64,000 nucleotides of DNA from Streptomyces sp. WMMC500 (GTDB lineage: Bacteria; Actinomycetota; Actinomycetes; Streptomycetales; Streptomycetaceae), in NCBI RefSeq assembly GCF_027497195.1, contig NZ_CP114905.1:4165001-4229000 (forward strand), written 5' to 3'. The position numbers and the translations under genes are program-made. Below the pieces are notes generated by a model. The model was not told where the DNA came from, did not search any database, and saw only the letters and a list, made by a program, of their open reading frames with translations. Positions 15,941 to 25,790 of this stretch are shown here, in pieces. How positions within the stretch are numbered: position 1 is the first letter of the stretch; every line of letters begins with the position of its first letter.

Positions 15941-17395
15941 ATGGCTTCCCGTAAGAGCGGCGGCAGGGACCGCCCCGCGTACCGCTGCGCCGAGTGCGGC
16001 TGGTCGACCGTGAAGTGGCTCGGCCGCTGCCCCGAGTGCCAGGCGTGGGGCACGATCGAGGAGGTCGGCGCACCCGCGGTCAAGACCACGGCGGCCGGCC
16101 GGGTCACGACGTCCGCGCTGCCCATCGCGCAGGTCGACGCCCGCCAGGTCGAGGCCCGCGGCACCGGCGTGCCGGAGCTGGACCGGGTGCTCGGCGGCGG
16201 GCTGGTGCCCGGCGCCGTGGTGCTGATGGCCGGCGAGCCCGGGGTGGGGAAGTCGACGCTGCTGCTCGACGTCGCCGCGAAGGCCGCGGTCGGCGGGGAG
16301 CGCACGCTGTACGTGACGGGGGAGGAGTCCGCCGGCCAGGTCCGGCTGCGCGCCGACCGCATCGGGGCGCTGAGCGACGGGCTGTATCTGGCCGCCGAGA
16401 CCGACCTCGCCGCGGTCCTCGCCCATCTCGACGAGGTCAAGCCCGCCCTGCTCGTGCTGGACTCCGTGCAGACCGTCGCCTCCGGCGAGATCGACGGGGC
16501 GCCCGGCGGCATGGCCCAGGTGCGGGAGGTCGCCGGCGCGCTGATCCGGGCCTCCAAGGAGCGCGGGATGGCCACCATCCTCGTCGGGCACGTGACCAAG
16601 GACGGCGCCATCGCCGGCCCCCGTCTGCTGGAGCACCTGGTGGACGTCGTGCTGCACATCGAGGGCGACCGGCACGCCCGCCTGCGGCTGGTCCGCGGCA
16701 TGAAGAACAGATACGGCGCGACCGACGAGGTCGGCTGCTTCGAGCTGCACGACGAGGGCATCATCGGCCTCGCCGACCCCAGCGGCCTGTTCCTGACCCG
16801 GCGGGACGACCCCGTGCCGGGCACCTGTCTGACGGTGACCCTGGAGGGGCGCCGGCCGCTGGTCGCGGAGGTGCAGGCGCTGACGGTCGACTCGCAGATC
16901 CCCTCCCCCCGGCGCACCACGTCCGGTCTGGAGACGTCCCGGGTCTCGATGATGCTGGCCGTGCTGGAGCAGCGCGGCGACATCCGCGCGCTGTCCAAGC
17001 GGGACATCTACAGCGCCACCGTCGGCGGGGTGAAGCTCTCCGAGCCGGCCGCCGACCTGGCCGTCGCGCTCGCGCTGGCCAGCGCCGCGAGCGACACCCC
17101 GCTGCCGAAGAACCTGGTCGCGATCGGGGAGGTCGGCCTGGCCGGCGAGGTGCGGCGGGTGACGGGGGTGGCCCGGCGGCTGGCGGAGGCGGCCCGGCTC
17201 GGGTTCACGCAGGCGCTCGTGCCGGCGGATCCGGGCAAGGTGCCCGCGGGCATGAAAGTACGGGAAGTCGGGGACATAGCGGACGCGTTGCGCGCGCTGC
17301 CGGCCGGCCGGCGGCGCGGGGGCGGCGGGTCCCGGGAGCCGGGTGGGGAGAGAGAGCCGAGGGAGTCCCGGCAGCCCGAGGAGGCTCGCCGGTAG
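15941..17395 (+). CDS. radA: DNA repair protein RadA
   Basis: RadA (Sms) is a RecA-like branch-migration helicase of recombinational repair. The 484 residues run: an N-terminal C4 zinc finger (CAEC and CPEC, about 14-31), a RecA-type ATPase with Walker A GEPGVGKST, the family-specific KNRYG motif, and a C-terminal Lon-protease-like domain with its catalytic-site-like SAASDTPLPKN region. The C-terminus adds an Arg/Glu-rich tail. The ATG lies 6 nt after TACGTT (15929-15934), so the mRNA is probably leaderless. disA follows after 108 bp on the same strand; RadA is known in Bacillus to inhibit DisA, so adjacency is functional. Confidence 0.96.
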   Translation: MASRKSGGRDRPAYRCAECGWSTVKWLGRCPECQAWGTIEEVGAPAVKTTAAGRVTTSALPIAQVDARQVEARGTGVPELDRVLGGGLVPGAVVLMAGEPGVGKSTLLLDVAAKAAVGGERTLYVTGEESAGQVRLRADRIGALSDGLYLAAETDLAAVLAHLDEVKPALLVLDSVQTVASGEIDGAPGGMAQVREVAGALIRASKERGMATILVGHVTKDGAIAGPRLLEHLVDVVLHIEGDRHARLRLVRGMKNRYGATDEVGCFELHDEGIIGLADPSGLFLTRRDDPVPGTCLTVTLEGRRPLVAEVQALTVDSQIPSPRRTTSGLETSRVSMMLAVLEQRGDIRALSKRDIYSATVGGVKLSEPAADLAVALALASAASDTPLPKNLVAIGEVGLAGEVRRVTGVARRLAEAARLGFTQALVPADPGKVPAGMKVREVGDIADALRALPAGRRRGGGGSREPGGEREPRESRQPEEARR

Positions 17396-17503
17396 ACTTT
17401 GCCCCGGTCTCTTCCGTGCGGGGGAGCGCAGGGGGCTCGTGCGTGCGCCGCCCGGCGCGCGTGGAGCACCGAAACGACGACCGGAGGACTCCGGAGGGTT
17501 CCA

Positions 17504-18628
17504 GTGGCAGCAGGCGACCGGGCGGGCGCCCCGGGCAGAGCCGGCGGCAGTTCCGGCTCCGATGCCGCGGTGAGGGCCGCGCTGAGCGCGGTCGCGCCCG
17601 GCACGGGGCTGCGCGACGGCCTGGAGCGGGTCCTGCGCGGCAACACCGGCGGGCTCATCGTGCTCGGCACGGACAAGATCATCGAGTCCATCTGCACCGG
17701 CGGCTTCGTGCTGGACGTCGAGTTCACCGCGACCCGGCTGCGTGAGCTGTGCAAGCTCGACGGCGCCGTGGTCCTCGACCGCGACATCACCCGCATCGAG
17801 CGCGCGGGCGTGCAGTTGCTGCCCGACGCCTCGATCCCCACCGAGGAGACGGGCACCCGCCACCGCACCGCGCAGCGGGTGTCGATCCAGAGCGGCTTCC
17901 CCGTCGTCTCCGTCAGCCAGTCGATGCGGCTCATCGCGCTGTACGTCGACGGCCAGCGGCGCGTGCTGGAGGACTCCGCCGCGATCCTCTCCCGGGCGAA
18001 CCAGGCGCTGGCCACCCTGGAGCGGTACAAGCTGCGGCTGGACGAGGTCGCCGGCACCCTCTCCGCACTTGAGATCGAGGACCTGGTGACGGTGCGGGAC
18101 GTCTCCGCCGTCGCGCAGCGGCTGGAGATGGTGCGCCGGATCGCCACCGAGATCGCGGAGTACGTGGTCGAGCTGGGCACGGACGGCAGGCTGCTGTCCC
18201 TCCAGCTCGACGAGCTGATCGCCGGCGTCGAGCCGGAACGCCAGCTCGTCGTCCGGGACTACGTCCCGGAGCGCACCGGCCGCCGTCCGTACACGGTGGA
18301 CCGCGCGCTCACCGAGCTGGACCGGCTCTCCCACGGCGAGCTGCTCGAACTGCCCATCGTGGCCCGCTCGCTGGGCTACACGGGAGTGCCCGAGACCCTG
18401 GACGCCGCGGTCTCGCCGCGCGGTTACCGGCTGCTGGCCAAGGTGCCGCGGATCCCCAGCGCCGTCATCGACCGGCTGGTCGAGCACTTCGGCGGCCTGC
18501 AGAAGCTGCTCGCGGCCAGCGTGGACGACCTGCAGACGGTCGACGGCGTCGGCGAGGCCCGGGCCCGGTCCGTGCGCGAGGGGCTGTCGCGGCTGGCGGA
18601 GTCGTCGATCCTGGAGCGCTACGTCTGA
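17504..18628 (+). CDS. disA: Diadenylate cyclase DisA (DNA integrity scanning protein)
   Basis: Makes c-di-AMP from two ATP while scanning DNA for branched structures. The 374 residues contain the DAC domain (about 25-160) with both catalytic motifs, DGA in KLDGAVVLD and RHRTA in GTRHRTAQR, a linker domain, and a C-terminal helix-hairpin-helix region (about 310-365; [20 protein letters not shown]). The GTG at 17504 has GGAGG 8 nt upstream and starts the homology; earlier starts are rejected. It is the only obvious c-di-AMP synthase in the window; no phosphodiesterase gene is seen. Confidence 0.96.
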   Translation: MAAGDRAGAPGRAGGSSGSDAAVRAALSAVAPGTGLRDGLERVLRGNTGGLIVLGTDKIIESICTGGFVLDVEFTATRLRELCKLDGAVVLDRDITRIERAGVQLLPDASIPTEETGTRHRTAQRVSIQSGFPVVSVSQSMRLIALYVDGQRRVLEDSAAILSRANQALATLERYKLRLDEVAGTLSALEIEDLVTVRDVSAVAQRLEMVRRIATEIAEYVVELGTDGRLLSLQLDELIAGVEPERQLVVRDYVPERTGRRPYTVDRALTELDRLSHGELLELPIVARSLGYTGVPETLDAAVSPRGYRLLAKVPRIPSAVIDRLVEHFGGLQKLLAASVDDLQTVDGVGEARARSVREGLSRLAESSILERYV

Positions 18629-18793
18629 CGCGGCGGGCGCGGGACGCGGAACACGGGATTCGTCAACGCCCGTACCCGAGCGCCCTCGTGGGACGTGCGG
18701 CCGTCAACGCCCCGCACCCCGGTGCCGCCGGAGAACACACGGCCGCCCACACCCGTACGCGGACGCCCGCGGGAGAGGCAGCCCGCCGGGCCG

Positions 18794-19666
18794 TTACGCC
18801 TTCTCCAGCACGAACGGCGCCGTGGCCGTCCCGAAGCCGTCCGCGCTGACCTCGGCCTCGTAGCTCCCCGCCCCGGCCGTCGACGCCTTCGGCGTCGCGC
18901 AGCCCGGCTCGCTCGCCCGCATGTCCCACTCGTACGTCCGTGAGACCTCGCTGCCCGCCGGCACCGCCAGCAGGATCGGGTCGGTCGTCCACGGGCAGTC
19001 GTCCGACGCCCACCAGCGGCTCTCGCCGCCGGACGCCGTCGAGATCGTGAGCACCGCCGAGGTCGGCGAGAAGTCCAGCTTGCAGTCCTCGCCGCCGGAG
19101 TTGACGGCGGTCAGCTCGAACACCGGCCGCTCCCCCGGCGCGTACGAGCGCTCCTCGCTGCGCAGCGTCAGCTCCACGTCGCCCGCGTCGCACGCGGCCA
19201 TGGAGGAGCCGGCCGGCACGCCGTCCGAGCCCACGCCGAAGCCGCCCGCGGAGCCGGAACCGCCGTCGGAGCCGCCACCGCCCGCGGAGCCGCCGTCCTC
19301 GCCGTCGCCGGAGCCGCCGCCGTCGGAGGTGCCGCCGTCGGAGCCGCCGGAGCCGTCCGAGCCCTCGGAGTCGCCCGTGCCGCCGCCGTTCTCGTCGTCG
19401 GAGCCGCCGGAGCCCGCGGAGCCGCCGCCGTCCTCGTCGCGACCCCCGGGCGGGTTGTCGATCACCGACGAGTCGTCCGTCGGTCCCGGAGTGATCGACT
19501 CCGCCGGGTTCTTGCCCTCGTCGGCGGTGTTCTCGCTACCGCCCCCGAGGTTGATGACCAGGACGGCGAAGATCGCGAGCACGGCGAGCAGGCCGAGCAG
19601 AACCGCCCGGCGCCGCCAGTAGATGGCGGACGGCAGCGGACCGACAGGTCGGCGGAAAGATCCCAC
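18794..19666 (-). CDS. Membrane-anchored secreted protein with BsuPI-like domain
   Basis: A 290-residue protein with one N-terminal membrane segment (21-40), a long Gly/Ser/Asp-rich linker (about 75-160, many GGSDGG steps) and a C-terminal domain of about 125 residues with beta-sandwich features: YAPGERPVFELTAVNSGG and an aromatic EWDM near the end, resembling the BsuPI/Ig-like fold, with four or five cysteines. The domain would lie outside the membrane. The GTG is 6 nt after TAAGGT (19678-19673), so the mRNA is probably leaderless. It is divergent from the PAP2 gene. Function unknown; BsuPI resemblance is by eye. Confidence 0.75.
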   Translation of the reverse strand: MGSFRRPVGPLPSAIYWRRRAVLLGLLAVLAIFAVLVINLGGGSENTADEGKNPAESITPGPTDDSSVIDNPPGGRDEDGGGSAGSGGSDDENGGGTGDSEGSDGSGGSDGGTSDGGGSGDGEDGGSAGGGGSDGGSGSAGGFGVGSDGVPAGSSMAACDAGDVELTLRSEERSYAPGERPVFELTAVNSGGEDCKLDFSPTSAVLTISTASGGESRWWASDDCPWTTDPILLAVPAGSEVSRTYEWDMRASEPGCATPKASTAGAGSYEAEVSADGFGTATAPFVLEKA

Positions 19667-19720
19667 GCGGAAACCTTACGAGACTTGGGGCGCCAGACGG
19701 TCCCGTACCCGCCGCGCAGT

Positions 19721-19787
19721 CTGACTTTCGTCAGGGGAGCGTACTGACTTTCGCCGGAAGTGGTGAACCGAACACGCTTCGTACCGT
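19721..19787 (+). promoter_or_regulatory. PAP2 promoter with CTGAC-N4-GTCAG boxes
   Basis: CTGACTTTCGTCAG (19721-19734, perfect inverted repeat) is followed 23 bp later by the near copy CTGACTTTCGCCGG (19744-19757). TACCGT (19782-19787) is the -10, 38 nt from the second box and 6 nt before the ATG. Box sequence, spacing and distance to the -10 match the histidine kinase/dedA control region at 4009-4104. Confidence 0.8.
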
Positions 19788-19793
19788 CCGGGC

Positions 19794-20372
19794 ATGAACG
19801 ACGAGTTGTACCGGGACGTCACTTCGCTCGCCCGCCGGACCCCCGAGTGGCTGCACGCACTCTTCGAGTTCGGCACGGACGCCGGGCTGCTGCTGCTGGC
19901 CGCGCTCTTCGCCGCCGCGTGGTGGGCGGCGCCGCGGCGCGCGCCGGTGGTCGCGGGGGCGGCGGGCACGGTGGCGGCGTACGGGATCAGCGAGTTGCTG
20001 AAGGTGTGGGTCGAGCGGGAGCGGCCGTGCCGGGCGGTGCGCGGCGCGGCGGCGCCGCTGGCGGACTGCCCGCCGCCGGGCGACTGGTCGTTCCCCAGCA
20101 ACCACGCGACGATCGCCGGCGCCGCGGCCGTCGCGCTGGCGGTGGCGTGGCCGCGGATCACGGCGTGGGTGCTGCCGTTCGGCGTACTGCTGGCGGTGTC
20201 GCGGGTCTTCGTCGGCGTGCACTACCCGCTCGACGTCGCGGCGGGTCTCGCCCTGGGCGCGGCGGTCGCGGGGGCCTGCGCGGGCTCTGCGCGGATACGG
20301 ACCGGGAGTGCCGGCGGACGCCCTCGACGGGCCGCGGTGACGGAGCCGCCCCAGACGTCCCCCATTGAGTGA
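19794..20372 (+). CDS. PAP2-family membrane phosphatase
   Basis: A 192-residue integral membrane phosphatase with the three PAP2 motifs: KVWVERERP (K-x6-RP), PSNH (the usual PSGH with Gly to Asn) and SRVFVGVHYPLD (SR-x5-H-x3-D). Such proteins dephosphorylate undecaprenyl pyrophosphate (UppP/BcrC) or phosphatidic acid at the outer face. Five or six membrane segments are visible. The mRNA is probably leaderless. The promoter carries the same box pair as the dedA promoter, which favours a role in undecaprenyl-phosphate recycling. The next gene begins 73 bp further on with its own promoter. Confidence 0.9.
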   Translation: MNDELYRDVTSLARRTPEWLHALFEFGTDAGLLLLAALFAAAWWAAPRRAPVVAGAAGTVAAYGISELLKVWVERERPCRAVRGAAAPLADCPPPGDWSFPSNHATIAGAAAVALAVAWPRITAWVLPFGVLLAVSRVFVGVHYPLDVAAGLALGAAVAGACAGSARIRTGSAGGRPRRAAVTEPPQTSPIE

Positions 20373-20445
20373 CAACGTCACCCGTCGGAGTGAGAAGCGC
20401 CGAACTACCCCGATCCGTACGCGACTATGCGCCTACGTTCGCGGG

Positions 20446-22272
20446 GTGACGAGCAGCCCCGACCCCGAACCCGCCCGGCAGCCGCCGCCACAGCACCCGC
20501 CCGAGCAGTACGAGCCCTATCTGGACGGCCTGTTCACCTACTGCATGTCGGTGCTGTGCGACCACGACGACGCCGTCGCCGCCCTCGGCGACGTGCTCGC
20601 GATCGCCGAACGCCAGCCGCGGCGGCGGCCCGCGACGCCCGCCGAGTGGCGGCCCTGGTTGTACTCGCTGGCCCGCTGGGCCTGTGTGCGCCGCCTGGAT
20701 CAGAAGCCGGCGCACAAGCAGGCGCAGAAGCCGGCCCAGCGACCGGCCCACCGGTCGGAGCGGTCCGCGCACCGCCTGACCCACCGGCCGGCCCTCCGGT
20801 CGGCGCAGCGGCGGCCCGCCGCCCCGGCCGAGGAGAAGCGATCCTCCGCCGTGGAACCCGTACCGGAGGCGGCGGCCCCGGAGTCCCTGGAAGCCGCGGA
20901 AGCCGCCGCCCGCCTGCACCGCCGCGAACTGACCGCGCTCGCCTGGCCCGAGGCCGCCGGCACGACGCCCGAGCAGCGCGAGGCCTTGGAGCTCGCCGTA
21001 CGCCACCGGCTGCCCGCCGACGAGGTCGCCACCGTGCTCGGCCGGCACCCGGACGCCGCCCGCGTGCTGCTGTCCACCGCCGCCGCCGAGGTCGAGAGGA
21101 CCCGGGCCGCGCTCGCCGTCGTCGACCAGCACGGCTGCCCCGCCATCGCCCGGCTCGCCGGCGACAGCCGGCTGTTCCTCAGCGCCGCCCTCAGCCGCGA
21201 GCTGGTCCGGCACGTGGACGACTGCGCCGAGTGCCGCCGCGCCGCCGAGCGCGCGGGCGCCGGCTGGGCCTGGCCGGGCACGCTGCGGGCCGCGCGGCCC
21301 GAGGGCCCGCTGCCGGTGCTCCGGGCGCCCCGCGCGGCTGCGTACACGGCGATGCTGCACGCCCAGCGCACCCGCTTCGCGCACCCGCCGAGCTTCGACC
21401 GCCGCGGCTACCCCCGCGACCCCCGGCACCGGGCCGCCCGCCGCGGCCGGCTGCGCTCCCGGGCCGTGACGTCGACCGTCGTGGCCACCGTCCTCGCGGC
21501 GCCGGTGCTGGCGCTGTGGGCCGCGAACCGGGGCGCGCAGGCGCCGGGCGAGGCGCAGTCCGGCTGGCCGCCGCCGAGCGCGGGCGCGGACGACCCGGAG
21601 AAGCTGGACGGCCGCCCGGTGGAGAAGGCCGGCAGCGCGCACGACGACGCGCCGCGGTCGTCCGATCGCCGCGGCAACCGCCCGGACGTGTCGGTGGAGG
21701 TCGTCGACCACGGCGGCCCGACCCCGGGCCGGCCGGGCATCGGGCCCGGCAGGCTGACGGTGGAGGCGTGGCCGGCCGGGGAGACCACCTATCTGCGGCT
21801 GCGGGCGTCCGGCGGTGCGCCGGTCGACTGGCGGATCGGCACGGACGGCGGGTGGCTGCGGTTCAGCGCGACCTACGGGACCCTGCGGCCCGGCGAGGCC
21901 ACGACGGTCGCGGTGACGGTGGCGAAGGCGAGCGAGCCGCGCGGTGCCTGGCAGGCGCGGGTGTACGTGTCCCCGGGCGGCGCGGCGATCCTGATCACCG
22001 GCTCGGGCGCGGGCCGTACGGGCCCGCAGTCGCCGGCCCGCCCGCCGGCGCCGGACCGGCCGCACTCCCCGTCACCGCCGGGGTCACCGGACCCGTCGGA
22101 CCCGGCGCCGTCGCCCTCCGACCCGGACCCCTCCCCGTCGGACCCGGATCCGTCGACGTCCGACCCCGGCCCGAGCCCCTCGGACCCCGGCCCCACGCCG
22201 ACGCCGTCCGCCCCGGACCCGAGCGCGCCGGGCTCGTCGTCCCCGGCGCGGGTGCCGTCGCGGGCGGGCTGA
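20446..22272 (+). CDS. Sigma-like/zinc-finger/BACON membrane protein
   Basis: The 608 residues combine parts rarely found together. Residues 15-85 resemble ECF sigma region 2 (YLDGLFTYCMSVLCDHDD; WLYSLARWACVRRL). After a Lys/Arg/Ala/Pro-rich linker comes a region-4-like helical part (about 165-235). H256-x3-C260-x2-C263 is the anti-sigma (ZAS) zinc motif. One membrane segment (about 338-358) follows, then a BACON-like beta domain outside (about 433-521) and a Pro/Ser/Asp tail with repeated PDPSPSD units. It reads like a sigma factor fused to its own membrane anti-sigma. The GTG at 20446 is 6 nt after TACGTT (20434-20439), so it is probably leaderless. Whether it still binds RNA polymerase is unknown. 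Confidence 0.75.
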   Translation: MTSSPDPEPARQPPPQHPPEQYEPYLDGLFTYCMSVLCDHDDAVAALGDVLAIAERQPRRRPATPAEWRPWLYSLARWACVRRLDQKPAHKQAQKPAQRPAHRSERSAHRLTHRPALRSAQRRPAAPAEEKRSSAVEPVPEAAAPESLEAAEAAARLHRRELTALAWPEAAGTTPEQREALELAVRHRLPADEVATVLGRHPDAARVLLSTAAAEVERTRAALAVVDQHGCPAIARLAGDSRLFLSAALSRELVRHVDDCAECRRAAERAGAGWAWPGTLRAARPEGPLPVLRAPRAAAYTAMLHAQRTRFAHPPSFDRRGYPRDPRHRAARRGRLRSRAVTSTVVATVLAAPVLALWAANRGAQAPGEAQSGWPPPSAGADDPEKLDGRPVEKAGSAHDDAPRSSDRRGNRPDVSVEVVDHGGPTPGRPGIGPGRLTVEAWPAGETTYLRLRASGGAPVDWRIGTDGGWLRFSATYGTLRPGEATTVAVTVAKASEPRGAWQARVYVSPGGAAILITGSGAGRTGPQSPARPPAPDRPHSPSPPGSPDPSDPAPSPSDPDPSPSDPDPSTSDPGPSPSDPGPTPTPSAPDPSAPGSSSPARVPSRAG

Positions 22273-22278
22273 GGGCCC

Positions 22279-23097
22279 TCAGTCCGCCGGGTGGGGCGCC
22301 GGCAGGGCCCCGTTCCGTGCCCCCTGCAGGCGCTCCTCGCAGAGGGCCGCCAGGCGGTCGTAGGCCCGCTCGCCCATCAGTTCCACCAGCTCCGGCCGGT
22401 ACGACACGTACACCGGCCGCCCGCCGCCGTGGGCCGAGGGGGCCGACGTGCACCACCAGTGGAGGTCGTGCCCGCCCGGACCCCAGCCGCGGCGGTCGTA
22501 CTCGCCGATCGAGATCATCAGGATCTTGGTGTCGTCGGGGCGCGTGATCCACTCGTAGGACCGGCGCACCGGCAACTGCCAGCACACGTCCGGCTTGGTC
22601 TCCAGCGGTTCGCGCCCCTCGCGGAGGGCCAGCAGGTGCAGGGCGCAGCCCGTGCCGCCGGAAAAGCCGGCGCGGTTGTGGAAGACGCAGGCGCCGTCCA
22701 CGCGGCGGGTCTTGCGTTCGCCGTCCTCGTCGGTCTCGATCCAGCCGTCCGGGCCCCGGCCCTCCGCGTGGTACTGCCACAGCTCGGGGGTGAGCCGCCG
22801 CACGTGGCCGGCGACCCGTTTCTCGTCGTCCTTGTCGGAGAAGTGCGCGCCCAGCGTGCAGCAGCCGTCGTCGGGTCCCGCGGCGTCGATGCCCTGGCAG
22901 CCGCGGCCGAAGATGCACGACCAGCGTGACGTCAGCCACGTCAGGTCGCAGCGGAAGACCTGTTCGTCGTCGGCGGGGTCCGGAAACTCCACCCACGCGC
23001 GGGCGAAGTCGAGCCCGACCTCCTCCGACCGCGCGGCATTCTCGCGTACGACGACCGAACCGGCTTGCGTTTTGCCCTGTTTCTTCCTCTTGCTCAC
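22279..23097 (-). CDS. Conserved Cys-rich protein of unknown function
   Basis: A 272-residue soluble protein with a basic start ([13 protein letters not shown]) and a group of cysteines in CIFGRGCQG and GCCTLGAHF, with further Cys and His downstream, suggesting a bound metal or Fe-S cluster as in the YkgJ-type families. No transmembrane segment. The GTG start lies 7 nt after TACGCT (23110-23105), a probable leaderless start, and is divergent from the Ppx gene by 46 bp. The function is not known. Confidence 0.75.
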   Translation of the reverse strand: MSKRKKQGKTQAGSVVVRENAARSEEVGLDFARAWVEFPDPADDEQVFRCDLTWLTSRWSCIFGRGCQGIDAAGPDDGCCTLGAHFSDKDDEKRVAGHVRRLTPELWQYHAEGRGPDGWIETDEDGERKTRRVDGACVFHNRAGFSGGTGCALHLLALREGREPLETKPDVCWQLPVRRSYEWITRPDDTKILMISIGEYDRRGWGPGGHDLHWWCTSAPSAHGGGRPVYVSYRPELVELMGERAYDRLAALCEERLQGARNGALPAPHPAD

Positions 23098-23104
23098 GTG
23101 ACCC

Positions 23105-23135
23105 AGCGTACGTCCGCGGGGCAAGGCGCTAGCGT
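23105..23135. promoter_or_regulatory. Back-to-back -10 elements of the Cys-rich and Ppx genes
   Basis: TACGCT reads leftward (23110-23105), 7 nt before the GTG at 23097; TAGCGT reads rightward (23130-23135), 8 nt before the ATG at 23144. Both suggest leaderless or near-leaderless mRNAs from a spacer of only 46 bp. Confidence 0.55.
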
Positions 23136-23143
23136 TTCCCGTT

Positions 23144-24070
23144 ATGCGACTCGGCGTTCTGGATGTGGGCTCGAACACGGTGCACCTGCTGGTGGTGGAC
23201 GCGCACCCCGGTGCCCGCCCCCTGCCCGCGTACTCGCACAAGGCGGAACTGCGACTCGCCGAGCTTCTCGACGAGGAGGGCGCCATAAGCGACGACGGGG
23301 TCGAGCGGCTGATCGCCACGATCCATGAGGCGCTGCAGGTTTCGGAGGACAAGGGCGCAGAAGACGTGCTGCCGTTCGCCACCTCCGCGGTCCGCGAGGC
23401 GGCCAACGCCGAGTCCGTCCTCGCGCGGGTCGCCGACGAGACGGGCGTGAAGCTCACCGTGCTCACCGGCGAGGAGGAGGCGCGGCTGACGTTCCTGGCC
23501 GCGCGCCGCTGGTTCGGGTGGTCGGCCGGGAAGCTGCTGGTCCTGGACATCGGCGGCGGGTCGCTGGAGATCGCGTACGGGATCGACGAGGACCCCGACA
23601 AGGCCGTGTCGCTGCCGCTCGGCGCCGGCCGGCTGACCACCGCCTGGCTGCCGGGGGACCCGCCCGCCACCGATGACGTACGGGCGCTGCGGCGGTACGT
23701 GCGCGCGCAGATCGCGCGGGTCGTCAGCGAGTTCAGCCGGCTCGGTGAGCCGGATCACGTGGTGGCGACGTCGAAGACGTACCGGCAGCTCGCGCGGATC
23801 GCGGGCGCCGCACGGTCGGCGGAGGGGCTGTACGTGCACCGGGCGCTGACGGCGGCGTCGCTGGAGGAGTGGGTGCCGCGGCTGGCGGAGATGACCGCGG
23901 AGGCGCGGGCGGAGCTGCCCGGGGTGTCGGAGGGCAGGGCGCGGCAGTTGCTCGCGGGGGCGCTGGTGGCGGAGGGGGCGATGGATCTGTTCGGGGTGGA
24001 CACCGTGGAGATCTGCCCGTGGGCACTGCGCGAGGGCGTGATCCTCAAGCGGCTGGACCAATTGCCCTGA
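23144..24070 (+). CDS. Exopolyphosphatase / GppA-type phosphatase
   Basis: A 308-residue member of the Ppx/GppA branch of the actin-like ATPases, which cleave polyphosphate or pppGpp. Visible signatures are the N-terminal phosphate loop [15 protein letters not shown] (4-18), the second phosphate loop [14 protein letters not shown], and GEEEARLTF between them. It lacks the C-terminal HD-like domain of the long E. coli form, as is usual for actinobacterial short Ppx. The next gene starts 40 bp later with its own -10 box. Confidence 0.93.
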   Translation: MRLGVLDVGSNTVHLLVVDAHPGARPLPAYSHKAELRLAELLDEEGAISDDGVERLIATIHEALQVSEDKGAEDVLPFATSAVREAANAESVLARVADETGVKLTVLTGEEEARLTFLAARRWFGWSAGKLLVLDIGGGSLEIAYGIDEDPDKAVSLPLGAGRLTTAWLPGDPPATDDVRALRRYVRAQIARVVSEFSRLGEPDHVVATSKTYRQLARIAGAARSAEGLYVHRALTAASLEEWVPRLAEMTAEARAELPGVSEGRARQLLAGALVAEGAMDLFGVDTVEICPWALREGVILKRLDQLP

Positions 24071-24110
24071 CGGGACGGGGGCGCGCACGAGGCCCGCGTA
24101 CGCTGTCTCC

Positions 24111-25061
24111 GTGGCTGGAGCTTCCCGTTACCGGACCGACGAGCAGGACGAAACCGGCGAGACCGACAAAACGGACGCGCGCGGCGGGGCCGGTGTGGCC
24201 GGGGCCGGGCGCGCGGACCGCGCCGGGGCCGAAAGCGCCGCCCGCGGTGTCTCGGTGCCCGACGCGCGGGTGACCCTGTCCACCGCCTCCGTCTACCCCG
24301 AGTCGACCGCCACCGCCTTCGAGACCGCCGCCCGCCTCGGCTACGACGGCGTGGAAGTCATGGTCTGGACCGACCCCGTCAGCCAGGACGTCGAGGCGCT
24401 GCGCCGCCTCTCCGACCACCACGGCGTGCCCGTGCTCGCCATCCACGCGCCGTGCCTGCTGATCACGCAGCGCGTCTGGTCGCGGGACCCGTGGGAGAAG
24501 CTGCGCCGCGCGCAGTCGGCCGCCGAGAAGCTGGGCGCCGAGACCGTCGTGGTGCACCCGCCGTTCCGCTGGCAGCGCTCGTACGCGCGCGAGTTCGTGC
24601 GCGGCGTCTGGCGCATGGCCGACGAGACGGCGGTGCAGTTCGCTGTGGAGAACATGTACCCGTGGCGCTACCGCGAGAAGGAGATGCTCGCGTACGCGCC
24701 CGACTGGGACGTCACCAACGAGGACTACCGCCACCACACCCTGGACCTCTCGCACACCGCCACCGCCCGCAACGACGCGCTGGAGATGGCCGACCGCATG
24801 GGCGACCGGCTGTGCCACGTGCACCTGGCCGACGGCTCCGGCTCCGGCAAGGACGAGCACCTGGTGCCCGGGCGCGGCAGCCAGCCGTGCGCGGAGATGC
24901 TGGAGCGGCTGGCGGCGCGCGGGTTCGGCGGGCAGGTGGTCGTGGAGATCAACACCCGGCGGGCGATGTCGGCGGCCGAGCGCGAGTCGGACCTCGCGGA
25001 GTCGCTGGCGTTCACCCGGCTCAACCTCGCGGCACCGGTCCCGCGGGGCACGCCGTCGTAA
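24111..25061 (+). CDS. Sugar phosphate isomerase/epimerase (AP endonuclease 2 family)
   Basis: A 316-residue TIM-barrel protein of the xylose-isomerase-like/AP_endonuc_2 family. The barrel begins near residue 55 ([10 protein letters not shown]) and shows the metal-site residues of the family: [37 protein letters not shown] and VVEINTR. The first 45 residues are a charged, disordered extension. The GTG at 24111 is 6 nt after TACGCT (24099-24104), so the long N-terminus is probably genuine and the mRNA leaderless. Substrate unknown; the Ppx neighbour gives no hint. A TetR gene follows after 38 bp. Confidence 0.85.
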   Translation: MAGASRYRTDEQDETGETDKTDARGGAGVAGAGRADRAGAESAARGVSVPDARVTLSTASVYPESTATAFETAARLGYDGVEVMVWTDPVSQDVEALRRLSDHHGVPVLAIHAPCLLITQRVWSRDPWEKLRRAQSAAEKLGAETVVVHPPFRWQRSYAREFVRGVWRMADETAVQFAVENMYPWRYREKEMLAYAPDWDVTNEDYRHHTLDLSHTATARNDALEMADRMGDRLCHVHLADGSGSGKDEHLVPGRGSQPCAEMLERLAARGFGGQVVVEINTRRAMSAAERESDLAESLAFTRLNLAAPVPRGTPS

Positions 25062-25099
25062 GTCCGGGCACAGGTAAGACCGGGGAAAGGCACAACGTC

Positions 25100-25747
25100 G
25101 TGACGCACGAGAACACCGCCGACGCTCCGAAACGGGGCCGGGGCCGCCCCCGGCGCGGCGCCGCCGCCGACGGGCCCGGCACGAGAGACCGAATACTGGC
25201 GGCGGCCCGCTCGGAGTTCGCCGAGTGGGGCTACGAGAAGACGTCCATCCGCGGCATCGCGAAGACCGCGGACGTGGACCCGGCGCTGGTCCACCACTAC
25301 TACGGCACCAAGGAACACGTCTTCGAAGCGGCGCTGGAGAGCACCTTCGCGCCGACGGTGGCGGTGCACGACGCCGTCGTCGGCGGTCCGATCGACAGCG
25401 CGGGCGAGCGCGTGACCCGCTTCTTCTTCAGCGTCTGGGAGGACCCGCGCTCGCGCGAGCCGCTGCTCGCCGTCGTCCGCTCCGCCGTCAGCAACGAGAC
25501 GGCCGCCGCCATCTTCCGCGGCATCGTCACGCGCAACGTGCTGCACAGGATCGCGCCGATGATGCCGCAGCCGGACGGCGCGATGCACGCGGAGATGGCC
25601 GTGGCGCAGCTCGTGGGAACCGCGATGCTGCGCTACATCGTCCGGCTCGACCCGATGGCCTCGGCCGACCCGGAGGAGCTGATCGGCTGGCTGGCGCCGA
25701 TCGTGCAGTACCACCTGACGGGCGTGCCGCCGCCGCCCACCGTCTGA
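25100..25747 (+). CDS. TetR-family transcriptional regulator
   Basis: A 215-residue regulator. After a basic arm (APKRGRGRPRRG) the HTH (about 30-75) reads RILAAARSEFAEWGYEKTSI, then DPALVHHYYGTKEHVF. The effector domain is of the TetR_C type found in many actinobacterial proteins. The GTG at 25100 has a GGAAAGG site upstream. It is the last gene of a run with the same direction and is convergent with purC; its target is not evident. Confidence 0.88.
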   Translation: MTHENTADAPKRGRGRPRRGAAADGPGTRDRILAAARSEFAEWGYEKTSIRGIAKTADVDPALVHHYYGTKEHVFEAALESTFAPTVAVHDAVVGGPIDSAGERVTRFFFSVWEDPRSREPLLAVVRSAVSNETAAAIFRGIVTRNVLHRIAPMMPQPDGAMHAEMAVAQLVGTAMLRYIVRLDPMASADPEELIGWLAPIVQYHLTGVPPPPTV

Positions 25748-25755
25748 CGCCGCGG

Positions 25756-25790
25756 CCCGGCCGGGGCGGTGCCGCGCCGCCCCGGCCGGG
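25756..25790. terminator. Bidirectional terminator between TetR and purC
   Basis: Perfect 14-base arms (25756-25769 and 25777-25790) flank a 7-base loop in the gap between two convergent stop codons (25747 and 25791). It should serve both genes. Confidence 0.85.

Noticed and set aside
15734..18487. A 917-codon minus-strand frame opposite radA and disA
   Set aside because: Shadow frame with codon-bias composition; radA and disA motifs are unmistakable on the plus strand.
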